Notes: generated by a model not told the origin, from the letters alone. Shown: positions 17,055 to 28,238, numbered from the stretch's first letter. The stretch: 64,000 bases of DNA from Homoserinimonas sp044769865 (GCF_044769865.1 NZ_JBIZWA010000001.1:310001-374000), one strand, 5' to 3'. Numbers and translations: made by a program.

Positions 17055-17399
17055 ATGAGTAATGACGCTCGCAGTGCACCGCTCACCAACTTCGCAGAGG
17101 TTGAGGCATCAGAACCCTTCACACGATTGAAGAAGCGGCATCGCTCCTTCGTGTGGCCACTCACCATCGCCTTCCTCGTCTGGTATTTCGCCTACGTGCT
17201 CCTCGCCTCCTACGCCCCCGACTTCATGTCGACCAAGGTGTGGGGCAACATCAACATCGGCCTCCTCCTCGGCCTCGGTCAGTTCGTCTCGACCTTCGCC
17301 ATCACCACCTGGTACGTGTCATTCGCGAACCGGCAGCTCGACCCCCTGGCGGCAGAGATCCGCGCCGACCTCGAAGCCCGTGAAGGAGTTGCACGATGA
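17055..17399 (+). CDS. DUF485 membrane protein, acetate permease partner
   Basis: A 114-residue protein with two membrane helices (about 33-53 and 66-90), the DUF485 layout. Members are encoded directly before ActP-type acetate/solute symporters (E. coli YjcH) and are thought to be accessory to them. The ATG at 17055 is preceded by AAGGGAA, whereas the longer open frame from 16974 adds 27 unconserved residues. The stop overlaps the actP start as ATGA, so the pair is co-translated. The gene lies in a short plus-strand operon bounded downstream by a terminator. Confidence 0.9.
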   Translation: MSNDARSAPLTNFAEVEASEPFTRLKKRHRSFVWPLTIAFLVWYFAYVLLASYAPDFMSTKVWGNINIGLLLGLGQFVSTFAITTWYVSFANRQLDPLAAEIRADLEAREGVAR

Positions 17400-19015
17400 A
17401 CCGCACCGACATCATTCGCGCCGCCGCCGAGTCGACCGAAATCGGCAACCCCATCCTCAACATCTCCATCTTCGGCGCCTTCGTGCTGGTCACCCTCGTG
17501 ATCGTGCTGCGGGCCAGCCGCAACAATAAGACCGCAGCCGACTACTACGCGGCGGGGCGCTCCTTCACCGGGCCCCAGAACGGCACCGCCATCGCAGGCG
17601 ACTACCTCTCCGCGGCATCCTTCCTCGGCATCTGCGGGGCCATCGCCGTCAACGGCTACGACGGCTTCCTCTACTCGATCGGCTTCCTCGTGGCGTGGCT
17701 CGTCGCGCTGCTGCTCGTCGCCGAACTCATGCGGAACACGGGCAAGTTCACGATGGCCGACGTGCTCTCGTTCCGCCTCAAGCAGCGGCCCGTGCGCCTC
17801 GCAGCGGCCACCACGACGCTCGCGGTGTGCTTCTTCTACCTGCTCGCGCAGATGGCCGGTGCCGGCGGACTCGTCTCGCTGCTGCTCGGCATCGACGACA
17901 CGGTCGGCCAGTCCGTCGTCGTCGCCGTCGTCGGTGCGCTCATGATCCTCTACGTGCTCGTCGGAGGGATGAAGGGCACCACCTGGGTGCAGATCATCAA
18001 GGCGGTGCTGCTCATCGCTGGCGCCTTCGTCATGACGGTGTGGGTGCTCGCGCTGCACGGCTTCAACCTCTCCGAACTGCTCGGGGCCGCGGCATCCGTC
18101 GCGGGAGACGAAGTGCTGAACCCGGGCAAGCAGTACGGCATCAGTGACCTCACGAGGCTCGACTTCGTATCGCTCGCCCTCGCCCTCGTGCTAGGCACCG
18201 CGGGTCTGCCACACGTGCTCATGCGCTTCTACACGGTGCCGACCGCCCGCGAGGCACGACGTTCGGTCGTGTGGGCCATCTGGCTCATCGGTGCCTTCTA
18301 CCTCTTCACCCTCGTGCTCGGCTACGGCGCCGGCGCCCTCATCGGTGCCGAGACCATCGCCAACGCGCCCGGCGGGGTCAACTCGGCTGCGCCGCTGCTC
18401 GCCTTCGAACTCGGCGGTCCGCTGCTGCTCGGCTTCATCTCGGCGGTCGCCTTCGCGACAATCCTCGCGGTCGTTGCGGGCCTCACCATCACGGCCGCGG
18501 CATCCTTCTCGCACGACGTCTACTCGAGCGTCATCAAGAAGGGCAACCCCGCGCCGGGCAGCGAGGTCAAGGTCGCCCGCATCACGGTCGTCGCAATCGG
18601 CATCCTCGCGATCGTCGGCGGCATCGGGGTGCAAGGGCAGAACATCGCGTTCCTGGTCGCGCTGGCCTTCGCCGTCGCTGCATCCGCAAACCTGCCGACC
18701 ATCATCTACTCGCTCTTCTGGCGCAGGTTCAGCACCAGGGGCGCACTGTGGAGCATGTACGGCGGCCTCGGCTCGGCGATCTTCCTCATCGCCTTCTCGA
18801 ATGTCGTCTCGGGCAGCGATACCTCGATGATCCCCGGAGTGGACTTCTCCTGGTTCCCGCTCAACAACCCGGGCATCATCTCGATCCCGCTCGGCTTCAT
18901 CCTCGGCTGGCTCGGCACCGTCACGAGCAGCCGTCGGGAGGATCCCGCCGTCGCCGCCGAGATGGAGGTGCGCTCGCTCACGGGCCACGGCGCCGAGAAG
19001 GCCGTGTCGCACTAA
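17396..19015 (+). CDS. actP: Cation/acetate symporter ActP
   Basis: A sodium:solute symporter (SSS) family protein of 539 residues with about 13 helices. It matches the ActP subfamily: an N-terminal helix with the motif FVLVTLVIVLRASRNNKTAA, then DYYAAGRSFTGPQNGTAIAG, which includes the family's early loop, AGDYLSAASFLGI, and QIIKAVLLI. Two Gly/Ser-rich stretches, for example LVLGTAGLPHVLMRFYTVPT, are conserved in acetate and pyruvate carriers. Transport of acetate and related short monocarboxylates is inferred from the subfamily and from the DUF485 partner. The ATG overlaps the DUF485 stop by four bases. A hairpin terminator follows. Confidence 0.92.
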   Translation: MNRTDIIRAAAESTEIGNPILNISIFGAFVLVTLVIVLRASRNNKTAADYYAAGRSFTGPQNGTAIAGDYLSAASFLGICGAIAVNGYDGFLYSIGFLVAWLVALLLVAELMRNTGKFTMADVLSFRLKQRPVRLAAATTTLAVCFFYLLAQMAGAGGLVSLLLGIDDTVGQSVVVAVVGALMILYVLVGGMKGTTWVQIIKAVLLIAGAFVMTVWVLALHGFNLSELLGAAASVAGDEVLNPGKQYGISDLTRLDFVSLALALVLGTAGLPHVLMRFYTVPTAREARRSVVWAIWLIGAFYLFTLVLGYGAGALIGAETIANAPGGVNSAAPLLAFELGGPLLLGFISAVAFATILAVVAGLTITAAASFSHDVYSSVIKKGNPAPGSEVKVARITVVAIGILAIVGGIGVQGQNIAFLVALAFAVAASANLPTIIYSLFWRRFSTRGALWSMYGGLGSAIFLIAFSNVVSGSDTSMIPGVDFSWFPLNNPGIISIPLGFILGWLGTVTSSRREDPAVAAEMEVRSLTGHGAEKAVSH

Positions 19016-19026
19016 CCGCAGGAACG

Positions 19027-19065
19027 TCGAAGCCCCGGGACGATTCGATTGTCTCGGGGCTTCGA
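19027..19065. terminator. Bidirectional terminator between actP and gcvP
   Basis: A 15-base stem with one G-T pair (TCGAAGCCCCGGGAC at 19027-19041 with 19051-19065), loop of nine, lying between the convergent actP and gcvP stops. Confidence 0.8.
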
Positions 19066-19076
19066 TGTTTCACACG

Positions 19077-21992
<2,916 letters not shown>

Positions 21993-21995
21993 GGA

Positions 21996-22382
21996 CTACG
22001 CCTGCGTGAGTGCCGCGTAGGCCTCGGCGTCGATGAAGCCGGCAGCCTCGAGCGCCTCGGGCGAGGCGACCCGCATGGTGAAGAGCCAGCCGTCACCCTC
22101 CGGGGCTTCGTTGATGAGCTCAGGGCTGTCGGCCACCGCCGTGTTCGCCTCGATGATCGTGCCGTCGACGGGCGCGTACACCTCGCCGACCGACTTGGTC
22201 GACTCGACCTCGGCGACGACGCGGCCCTTCTCGACCTCGGTGCCCGCCTCCGGCACGTCGACGAAGACGACCTCGCCGAGCTTGTCGGCCGCGTAGGCGG
22301 TGATGCCCACCGTCAGCTGGTCGCCGTCGATGCGCACCCACTCGTGCTCCGGCGTGTACTTGAGTGCTGCCTGCTCGCTCAT
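21996..22382 (-). CDS. gcvH: Glycine cleavage system H protein
   Basis: The lipoyl carrier that shuttles the aminomethyl group between GcvP, GcvT and the lipoamide dehydrogenase (not in this window). It has 128 residues with the biotinyl-lipoyl fold; the lipoylation site is Lys63 in EVESTKSVGEVYAP. The N-terminus KYTPEHEWVRIDG is typical of the family. Its ATG overlaps the gcvT stop (ATGA at 22382-22379), so the two are translationally coupled. It is expressed from the riboswitch-controlled gcv operon. Confidence 0.96.
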   Translation of the reverse strand: MSEQAALKYTPEHEWVRIDGDQLTVGITAYAADKLGEVVFVDVPEAGTEVEKGRVVAEVESTKSVGEVYAPVDGTIIEANTAVADSPELINEAPEGDGWLFTMRVASPEALEAAGFIDAEAYAALTQA

Positions 22383-23572
22383 GAGGCGACCTTTCTCTGG
22401 GTGGTGCGCTTGTAGAAGGGAAGAGGTGTGACGGATGCGGGCATGCGGCGCCCGCGCACGTCGATGAAGAGTTCAGTGCCCGGCTCGGTGAGGTGCGGGT
22501 CGACGAAAGCCATGGCGATAGGGCGCCCGAGGGTGGGGCTGAGCGCGCCGCTCGTGATCTCGCCGACGGGCTCGCCGCCCTCCGCCACGTCGAACACCGG
22601 GTAGCCGGCGCGACCGGCGCGCCGACCCTCGGAGGTGAGCCCGACGAGCAGGCGGGCATCCGGCGCGAGCGCCTCCTCGGATGCCGAGCGGCCGACGAAG
22701 TCGCCCTTGCCCTCGAGCCGAACCGTGCGCCCCAGACCGGCTTGCGCCGGCCTGATACCGAGGCCGAGTTCGTGGCCGTAGAGCGGCATGCCCGCCTCGA
22801 GCCGGAGGGTGTCGCGGCAGGCCAGGCCGGCCGGCACGAGTCCGTGCGGTGCACCGACGCTGATCAGCGCATTCCAGAGATCCTGCGCGAAGGGGGTGCG
22901 GATGTAGATCTCGAAGCCGTCTTCACCCGTGTAGCCCGTGCGGGCGACCATGACCTCGTCCCCACGCCAGCTGCCGGTCGTCGAGCGATAGTTGCCGAGC
23001 GCATCCACCGGCACCGGCAGCTCGAGGCTCTCGAGCGCGAGCATTATCGTCTCGGATGCCGGTCCCTGCACCGCGACGAGCGCGAGCGCGTCGCTCTCAT
23101 CGACGACGGTCGCATCGAACCCGGCCGCGCGCACCGAGAGTGCTCCCGCAGCCTCGAAGCGGTTGCCCGCATTGGCGACGACGCCGTAGCGATTCTCGTG
23201 CGTGCGGTAGACGATGACGTCATCGACGACGCCACCCTCGGAGCTGAGCAAGAGGCTGTAGCGCGCCTGGCCGACCTCGATCGAGGAGACGACATTCGAC
23301 AGCGCGAAGTCGAGGGCGGCCCCCGACTCGGGCCCCGTCACGAGGATCTCCGCCATGTGGGAGAGGTCGAAGAGTCCCGCCGCCTCGCGCACCGCGCGGT
23401 GCTCCTCGAGCTCGCTCGCGTAGCGCACGGGCATCTGCCAACCGGCGAAGTCGGTGAAGCTCGCACCGGCAGCAACGTGCACGTCGTGGAGTGGACTCAC
23501 GCGCCCGGGCCGCGCGGAGGCATCCGCATCACGGTCGTTCGGAATACTGCTGTCACTGCTGGGCTGGCCCAT
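22379..23572 (-). CDS. gcvT: Aminomethyltransferase, glycine cleavage T-protein
   Basis: Transfers the methylene unit from aminomethyl-GcvH to tetrahydrofolate, releasing ammonia. The product is 397 residues from the ATG at 23572. Family marks: SPLHDVHVAAGASFTDFAGW, LFDLSHMAEILVTGP, YTGEDGFEIY, RDTLRLEAGMPLYGHEL. A longer open frame to 23626 would start inside the riboswitch aptamer and is rejected; the ATG at 23572 has GGAG nine bases upstream. The N-terminal 25 residues before SPLHD are a variable extension. It is first gene of gcvT-gcvH-gcvP. Translation may also be controlled by pairing of its Shine-Dalgarno with GAGTTC at the riboswitch end. Confidence 0.95.
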   Translation of the reverse strand: MGQPSSDSSIPNDRDADASARPGRVSPLHDVHVAAGASFTDFAGWQMPVRYASELEEHRAVREAAGLFDLSHMAEILVTGPESGAALDFALSNVVSSIEVGQARYSLLLSSEGGVVDDVIVYRTHENRYGVVANAGNRFEAAGALSVRAAGFDATVVDESDALALVAVQGPASETIMLALESLELPVPVDALGNYRSTTGSWRGDEVMVARTGYTGEDGFEIYIRTPFAQDLWNALISVGAPHGLVPAGLACRDTLRLEAGMPLYGHELGLGIRPAQAGLGRTVRLEGKGDFVGRSASEEALAPDARLLVGLTSEGRRAGRAGYPVFDVAEGGEPVGEITSGALSPTLGRPIAMAFVDPHLTEPGTELFIDVRGRRMPASVTPLPFYKRTTQRKVAS

Positions 23573-23578
23573 ACGAGT

Positions 23579-23618
23579 TCTCCAATAGCTAGGCGTCGAC
23601 GACGCTGGGAACTCTCCC
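23579..23618 (-). promoter_or_regulatory. Probable Shine-Dalgarno-sequestering stem of the glycine riboswitch
   Basis: Just past aptamer 2 the RNA has GAGTTC CCAG, a small GCGTC-GTC-GACGC hairpin, then GGAGAACTC carrying the gcvT ribosome site. GAGTTC pairs with GAACTC, and CC with GG across one mismatch. No U-run is seen, so control is probably translational. Confidence 0.5.
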
Positions 23619-23845
23619 TCTGTCATGGGACCTGAGAGCTTCGTCGACCGATCGGTCGGCTTTCACCTTGGGTGGAACTGCGGAGTTGGTTTCGGTACGG
23701 CGCTGCGCGCCTACTCAACCTGGATCGCTCCGCGATTCACTTTTCAGAGTTGCCTGTTCGATGCGGTACGCGTACCTGAGAGATTTCGGAGAGGATTGCT
23801 CCTTCGGTGCCCGAACCGTGTGGTTCGGAGCTCTCCCGCATCGCC
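23612..23845 (-). ncRNA. Tandem glycine riboswitch upstream of gcvT
   Basis: Two aptamers read on the minus strand. Aptamer 1 (about 23745-23845) contains GCGGGAGAGC, CACCGAAGGAGCAA (23796-23809) and CTCTCAGGTAC (23772-23782). Aptamer 2 (about 23612-23730) contains CACCCAAGGTGAAAGCC and then CTCTCAGGTCCCATGACAG. These match the glycine riboswitch consensus, including the linked pair arrangement found before gcv operons. Glycine binding is expected to turn the operon on. The boundaries are approximate. Confidence 0.92.
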
Positions 23846-23873
23846 TGAACGGCAGTATTCGGTTGTGCGGGCA

Positions 23874-23879
23874 AGCATA
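23874..23879 (-). promoter_or_regulatory. Possible -10 box of the gcv operon
   Basis: TATGCT on the minus strand, about 30 bases before the first aptamer. No convincing -35 hexamer is seen. Confidence 0.35.
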
Positions 23880-23907
23880 GCAAGGCCCGCCCGCATCGCA
23901 TCCGGCA

Positions 23908-25614
23908 TCAGCAGGTCGGTCGACATGTCCTCTGCGAGAACGCATCGACGAACACCTTGTCGAGGTCATTCGGTTCGAAGGCGGAGAACGCCCCGCCACC
24001 CGTGACGTTCGCAATCTGCTGCATGGGCTCCATGACCGCATCAGGACCGAAGCCGATCAGGATGACCGGCACCGGCTTCAGCGGGTCGTGCATCGCGGTG
24101 AGTTCAGCCAGGAGGGCATCGAGCGTGATGGAGTTGCGGTCGTCGTTCCGGCCGTCGGTGATGATGACCATCGAGTTCACCATGCCGGGGACGAAGCCCT
24201 CTTTCATGTGCTTCACCCCGGCAAGGATGGTGTCATAGAGGCCCGTGTCGCCCCGGATGTATTGGGGAAGCGTCGCGGTCACGTTGGCGATCGCCGCCCT
24301 GTGGTTGTCATCGCCGAGGGCGCCGACCGGCACGAGCTCTTCCCAGTCCTGGTCGCCCGCGCGGTTCGTCGAGAAGACCCACACCCCCATGTGCGCCTCA
24401 CCGCCGTAGCGGCCGAGCGAGCCTCCGGCGGCCCGCTGGTAGACGTCGATGCGGCGCAGCCCATTGCCAGCCGGCTCGAGCATCGAGCCCGAGACGTCGA
24501 CCGCCACGAGCATCCGTGAACGCCGCGTCAGCGAACTCCACTGCGTGAGCGCCGCGACCTGCTGCTCCGCGACGGCAGCGGCCGGGACGGAGGTCGAGAT
24601 CGGCAGCACGCCGGTGGCCTTGAGCTCGCCAGCGCCGGCGTGGTCGCGGAAGCCTTCGGCCATGTAGAACGCCCCGCCGAGGCGCGCCGCCTCCTCGAAC
24701 GCGGCGAGCAGCGAGTCGCGCTCCTTCGACTCCGGCTTGTTGCCCGTGAGATCAATGAAGGGGTAGTCGAGCGCGGAGGTTCCGTCGTTGGGGTAGAGGG
24801 CGATCACCGGGACATCCGGGTTCGCCTCATTGTGCGCGACGACATCGCGCTCAGACATGACGACAACGGTCGGCGCGGGAGCGGCGAGGGCCGCATCCAC
24901 CGCTTCCTCCTTGGAATTGGGGATGGTCTTGCCGAGCTCGATCATGGTCGAGGGCAGCCGCCGCGGGTCATCCGCCGGTGCCACGGCCGTCATGGAGGCG
25001 AGCGCGGCGAGGCTCGACGACGACGACTCGGGGTCGGGCACGACCCCTCCGATGAGCCCCGCCAAGAGTGTGGTCCACCCGACCTGATCGGCCGCGAACT
25101 CGGCAGAGCGGGCTGCGGGCGCCGCAAGTACCACGGGTGAGCTGGCAACGGATGCCCGGGGCTCGATGACCGGCTTGGTGCGACCGAGCGCTTCCGCAGT
25201 CGAGTTCATTCGGGCGATCCAGAGTGAGGAATCCGGCACCCAGGCATCCGCATCGGCCAGCGCGTTGGAGGCCAGGAGCGCCGCCGTGTCGCCGGAACTC
25301 TGTGCGCGCACCTCGGTCGAGACGCACACCTCGGAGTTGGCGTCGAAGTCTTCCGCGATGTTCGTGATCGCGCCGTGGATGGAGGTGTCGGTGACGACCA
25401 CGAGTTCGACGGGGTCGGTGCAGCCGAGGCCCCCCGAGGCGTTGGCCGCGAAGATGCTCGCGAGCCCGCCCTGCGAGATGGCGACGCCCGCACCCGTCAC
25501 AAGGATGAGCACGGCTGCGGCGGCCGCGATGGGGCTGAGCAGGTTGCGGGGGGTGCGGGGTGCGGGTGCGCGGTGCCGACGGCGCGCGCTATCGTGCGGG
25601 TCACGGGTATTCAC
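23908..25614 (-). CDS. Membrane-anchored protein: solute-binding-like region plus von Willebrand factor A domain
   Basis: A 568-residue protein with a basic N-terminus, one membrane helix (about 28-50) and a large extracytoplasmic part; no lipobox is seen. Residues about 65-340 resemble an extracellular solute-binding protein (LVVVTDTSIHGAITNIAEDF, DADAWVPDSSLWI, VVLAAPAARS). Residues about 368-560 form a von Willebrand factor A domain with the metal-site motif DVSGS (373-377), a later Thr in RGDTGLYDTI and Asp in VIITDGRNDD. The GTG start follows ATGGAG at proper spacing. The same two-part design is seen in other actinobacterial proteins of unknown role. It is upstream of, but not obviously co-transcribed with, the riboswitch-controlled gcv operon. 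Confidence 0.75.
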   Translation of the reverse strand: MNTRDPHDSARRRHRAPAPRTPRNLLSPIAAAAAVLILVTGAGVAISQGGLASIFAANASGGLGCTDPVELVVVTDTSIHGAITNIAEDFDANSEVCVSTEVRAQSSGDTAALLASNALADADAWVPDSSLWIARMNSTAEALGRTKPVIEPRASVASSPVVLAAPAARSAEFAADQVGWTTLLAGLIGGVVPDPESSSSSLAALASMTAVAPADDPRRLPSTMIELGKTIPNSKEEAVDAALAAPAPTVVVMSERDVVAHNEANPDVPVIALYPNDGTSALDYPFIDLTGNKPESKERDSLLAAFEEAARLGGAFYMAEGFRDHAGAGELKATGVLPISTSVPAAAVAEQQVAALTQWSSLTRRSRMLVAVDVSGSMLEPAGNGLRRIDVYQRAAGGSLGRYGGEAHMGVWVFSTNRAGDQDWEELVPVGALGDDNHRAAIANVTATLPQYIRGDTGLYDTILAGVKHMKEGFVPGMVNSMVIITDGRNDDRNSITLDALLAELTAMHDPLKPVPVILIGFGPDAVMEPMQQIANVTGGGAFSAFEPNDLDKVFVDAFSQRTCRPTC

Positions 25615-25785
25615 AACAACTCCATTGCTGATGGGAGCGGCGCCTTCGGGTAACGCTGGAGCCGAGCCGAGCGACCCCCGTTAGGGGGCGCGTAGGCAAG
25701 AGTGTAGGGGAGGTGGCGCGTTAAGTGAAGAAAAGTTCAGCGAGCCACCTCGCAAACCGCGAATGACTGTGGTAGAGACCGCCGC

Positions 25786-26436
25786 CTAGAAGCCCCAGTC
25801 GTCGGCGAGCTCCGAGCGGAGTTGTGCCGTCTCGCGCTCCTTGATGAGACGAGCGAGGTCGACGTCGATGAGTTCGCGCATCCGCTGCTCCTTCTCGGTC
25901 TCGTAGGCCGGATCGTCATCGACCTCCGGCTGCACGAGCGCCTCCTCGAGCGCCCGGGAGACATCTCGCCACGCCTCATCGCGCGAACGCTCGATCAACG
26001 CGAGCATGTACTCGTCGTCCTCACGGAACTCGCGCAGGCGCTTCGCGAGGGCGCGCGAGACCGCCTCCCGGCGCGTCAGGTTCTTGACGTCGCCCGCGCG
26101 GTAGTCATGCGCATGACCAGCCCTGCCTGCGAGGGACTCCGCCTCCTCGACCTCCCGCGCCAGCCGATCGGCGGCGGCATCCGACTCGGCAGCGAGAGAG
26201 GCGATGACGGCTCTCGCCTCGACGAGGTAGCGCCGCGGCTCGTAGTCCGCCGACTCCCCCACGGCGCCGATGATGATGGCGTTTCGCAGCCTCAGGCGCG
26301 CGGCGTATTCGGCGAGCATGATGCCTTCCGCCACCGCAGCCTGAAACGTTAGCGGTTCGCGCGGAGTCAGCATGGACGCGTCGAAGGGCGCCGCTCGCGC
26401 ACGCGAACGGCGGCTACGGCGACGGAACCATTTCAC
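25786..26436 (-). CDS. Conserved hypothetical protein, charged helical
   Basis: A 216-residue soluble protein that I do not recognise. It starts MKWFRRRSRRSRARAA, a strongly basic N-terminus, and continues as a largely helical, Arg/Glu/Ala-rich chain with likely coiled coil at about residues 75-105 and 125-165. There is no signal peptide, membrane helix or catalytic motif. The GTG start at 26436 is chosen by frame length; no clear ribosome site is seen, so later starts cannot be excluded. Neighbours on both sides are in separate units. Codon use is like its neighbours, which supports a real gene. Confidence 0.6.
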   Translation of the reverse strand: MKWFRRRSRRSRARAAPFDASMLTPREPLTFQAAVAEGIMLAEYAARLRLRNAIIIGAVGESADYEPRRYLVEARAVIASLAAESDAAADRLAREVEEAESLAGRAGHAHDYRAGDVKNLTRREAVSRALAKRLREFREDDEYMLALIERSRDEAWRDVSRALEEALVQPEVDDDPAYETEKEQRMRELIDVDLARLIKERETAQLRSELADDWGF

Positions 26437-26491
26437 AGTGTGGGAGGACTCTCAGCAGCGGGCAACCTGGGCAGATCGAGCCTACCCCGCA

Positions 26492-26524
26492 CCCTGCCAT
26501 CTGGAGATGGAGGGCTTGGCAGGG
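26492..26524. repeat. Overlapping inverted repeats upstream of a membrane protein gene
   Basis: CCCTGCCA (26492-26499) pairs with TGGCAGGG (26517-26524). Overlapping it, CCATCT-GG-AGATGG forms a small alternative hairpin. The two are mutually exclusive. Confidence 0.35.
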
Positions 26525-26551
26525 CGAGCGAAGCGATATTGACTCAGAAGG

Positions 26552-27217
26552 ATGGATACGGTCATCTTCTTCGGCTACGTCGTCACCTACCTCGCCCTCT
26601 TCATCTGGGGCTGTGCACTCCTCGCCCGCAGGGGGCGAGTGGATGCCTCGGCCATCCCGCTCCTCGTGATCGCCGGCCTGGTCTACGACAACACGGTCAT
26701 CGCTTGCGGACAGTGGATCGGCGAAGGTCCGCTTCTCGAGGCGCTGAGCTTCGGGCGCTTCTGGATCCACGCGATCGTCACGCCGCTCCTCGTCGTGTGG
26801 GCGTGGCACGCGTGCCGTCGCGCGGGGGCGCGCTGGGCGGCAACCCGGGTGGCCGCCGTCGTGGTGATCGCCTTCGCGCTTGCCCTCATGGTGCTCGAGT
26901 ATGTGACGGTGCTGGCGGGACTCGAGATCGAGGCCGTCGAGGAGTACGGCGTGCTGAGCTACAGCAACGCTGAGGCCCCGAGCGGCCCGCCGCTCATGGT
27001 CCTGTTCGTCGCGGCCGCGCTGCTCGTCGCCGGCATCGTCGTGTGGGTGAAGCAGAAGAGTCCCGTGCTCACGATCGGCACGGTACTCATGACCATCGGC
27101 AGCGCCGTCCCCATCCCGGTCGAGAGCGGTGCCGTCACGAACGCATTCGAGCTCGTGCTGCTGACCTCGATCGTGTGGACGACCGCCCGTCAGGATGCCT
27201 TGGAACGTTCTCGTTGA
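26552..27217 (+). CDS. Multi-pass membrane protein of unknown function
   Basis: A 221-residue integral membrane protein with about six hydrophobic helices (near 5-25, 33-50, 68-88, 98-122, 149-168 and 177-205). The loops carry few conserved polar residues and no transporter signature that I recognise. The ATG at 26552 has AGAAGG directly before it, which is too close for normal initiation, so the start is only moderately sure. It is followed after 59 bases by a GNAT gene with its own ribosome site on the same strand; the two may be co-transcribed. No function is assigned. Confidence 0.6.
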   Translation: MDTVIFFGYVVTYLALFIWGCALLARRGRVDASAIPLLVIAGLVYDNTVIACGQWIGEGPLLEALSFGRFWIHAIVTPLLVVWAWHACRRAGARWAATRVAAVVVIAFALALMVLEYVTVLAGLEIEAVEEYGVLSYSNAEAPSGPPLMVLFVAAALLVAGIVVWVKQKSPVLTIGTVLMTIGSAVPIPVESGAVTNAFELVLLTSIVWTTARQDALERSR

Positions 27218-27276
27218 CCCGGCCATGTCGGTAGCGCCGAGTACCGTGACCGTCACTGAAGAGTTGGGAGACGACG

Positions 27277-27849
27277 ATGGGCATCGAAGTACGGCCAGCG
27301 CACAATTTCGACGACGTCGCGCTCGTGCTCGGACCCAAGCGGCCCGACGCATCCGTCTGCTGGTGCCTCTCGTGGCGGCTCGGTTCCAAGGAGAACCGCT
27401 CGCTCGTCGGGCCTGAGCGCGCCGAGAAGGTGCGCGCACTCTGCTCCCGTGAGCTGGCGCCCGGGGTGCTCGCCTACCGTGACGGCGAGGTCTCAGGGTG
27501 GGCTGGCATCGCACCCCGCTCCGAGCTGCACCCCTTCGCCAACTCGCGCAAGATCCCCCATGTCGACGACCTGCCCGCCTGGACCCTGTGGTGCATCCGC
27601 GTGCGCCCCGGCTATCGCAAGCAGGGGGTCACGCAGGCACTCATCGAGGGCGCGGTCGACTACGCCCGGGCATCCGGTGCTCCCGTCGTCGAGGCCTACC
27701 CGGCCGACAACGGCGAGGAGCGAATGGATGCGACCATGGCGTTTGTGGGCACGCGCCGGTGGTTCGAGCGGGCCGGCTTCACAAAGGTCGCTGACACGGA
27801 TGCGATCGCTGGCGGGTTCCCGCGGATCGTGATGCGGCGAGCGCTCTGA
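27277..27849 (+). CDS. GNAT family N-acetyltransferase
   Basis: A 190-residue protein of the GCN5-related acetyltransferase fold. The acetyl-CoA binding segment is CIRVRPGYRKQGVTQALIEG (about residues 108-127), with the V-x-P-x-x-R-x-x-G pattern. The strand-turn before it (SGWAGIAPRSEL) and the late hydrophobic MAFVGTRRWFERAGF fit the fold. The ATG follows GGGAG seven bases upstream. The acceptor substrate is not predictable; relatives act on small amines, antibiotics or protein N-termini. It lies downstream of an unknown membrane protein on the same strand and converges with the Gdx-type exporter gene. Confidence 0.8.
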   Translation: MGIEVRPAHNFDDVALVLGPKRPDASVCWCLSWRLGSKENRSLVGPERAEKVRALCSRELAPGVLAYRDGEVSGWAGIAPRSELHPFANSRKIPHVDDLPAWTLWCIRVRPGYRKQGVTQALIEGAVDYARASGAPVVEAYPADNGEERMDATMAFVGTRRWFERAGFTKVADTDAIAGGFPRIVMRRAL

Positions 27850-27877
27850 GCGATGGGGGCGGCTCAGGTCGGCTCGG

Positions 27878-27922
27878 CTCAGTGCACCTGGGCTCGGTGC
27901 ACCTGGGCTCAGTGCACCTCGG
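27878..27922. repeat. Three tandem 15-base repeats overlapping the 3' end of the SMR exporter gene
   Basis: CTCAGTGCACCTGGG (27878-27892), then a copy with one change (27893-27907), then a third ending CTCGG (27908-27922). The third copy contains the stop codon and last codons of the exporter gene; each has a GTGCAC palindrome. Confidence 0.8.
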
Positions 27923-28238
27923 CGTCGCTCACGAACTTCAGGCCGACGATGCACCCGACGAGCCCCATGATGAGGAGCACCTTGAGGAGCGACACCGGTT
28001 CGGTTCCCGAGAGCATCGCCCACACGACCGTCAACGAGGCGCCGATGCCCACCCACACGGCATAGCCCGTGCCGACCGGGATCTCGCGCAGCGCGAAGGC
28101 GAGGCCCCCCATGCTGAGGATGAGCGAGACGCCGAAGATGATGCTCGGCCAGAGCTTCGTGAAACCCTCTGAGCGGCCCAGGGCAGTCGCCCAGACCGCC
28201 TCGAGCATGCCGGAGATGATGAGAACCAACCAGTACAC
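27909..28238 (-). CDS. Small multidrug resistance family exporter, Gdx/SugE type (guanidinium exporter)
   Basis: A 109-residue four-helix SMR protein. The motifs match the Gdx (formerly SugE) branch: ISGMLEAVWATAL with the essential Glu13, and PVGTGYAVWVGIGA in helix 2-3. Proteins of this branch work as antiparallel dimers that export guanidinium in exchange for protons. GTG at 28238 is chosen over a longer frame because GGGAG lies six bases upstream and because it gives the family N-terminus (V/M)YWLVLIISG. No guanidine riboswitch was recognised upstream. Its stop codon lies within a 15-base tandem repeat. Exact substrate is inferred. Confidence 0.85.
   Translation of the reverse strand: MYWLVLIISGMLEAVWATALGRSEGFTKLWPSIIFGVSLILSMGGLAFALREIPVGTGYAVWVGIGASLTVVWAMLSGTEPVSLLKVLLIMGLVGCIVGLKFVSDAEVH

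Noticed and set aside
23573..23626. Upstream start for gcvT at 23626
   Set aside because: The added codons lie in the second glycine aptamer, and the ATG at 23572 has its own ribosome site.
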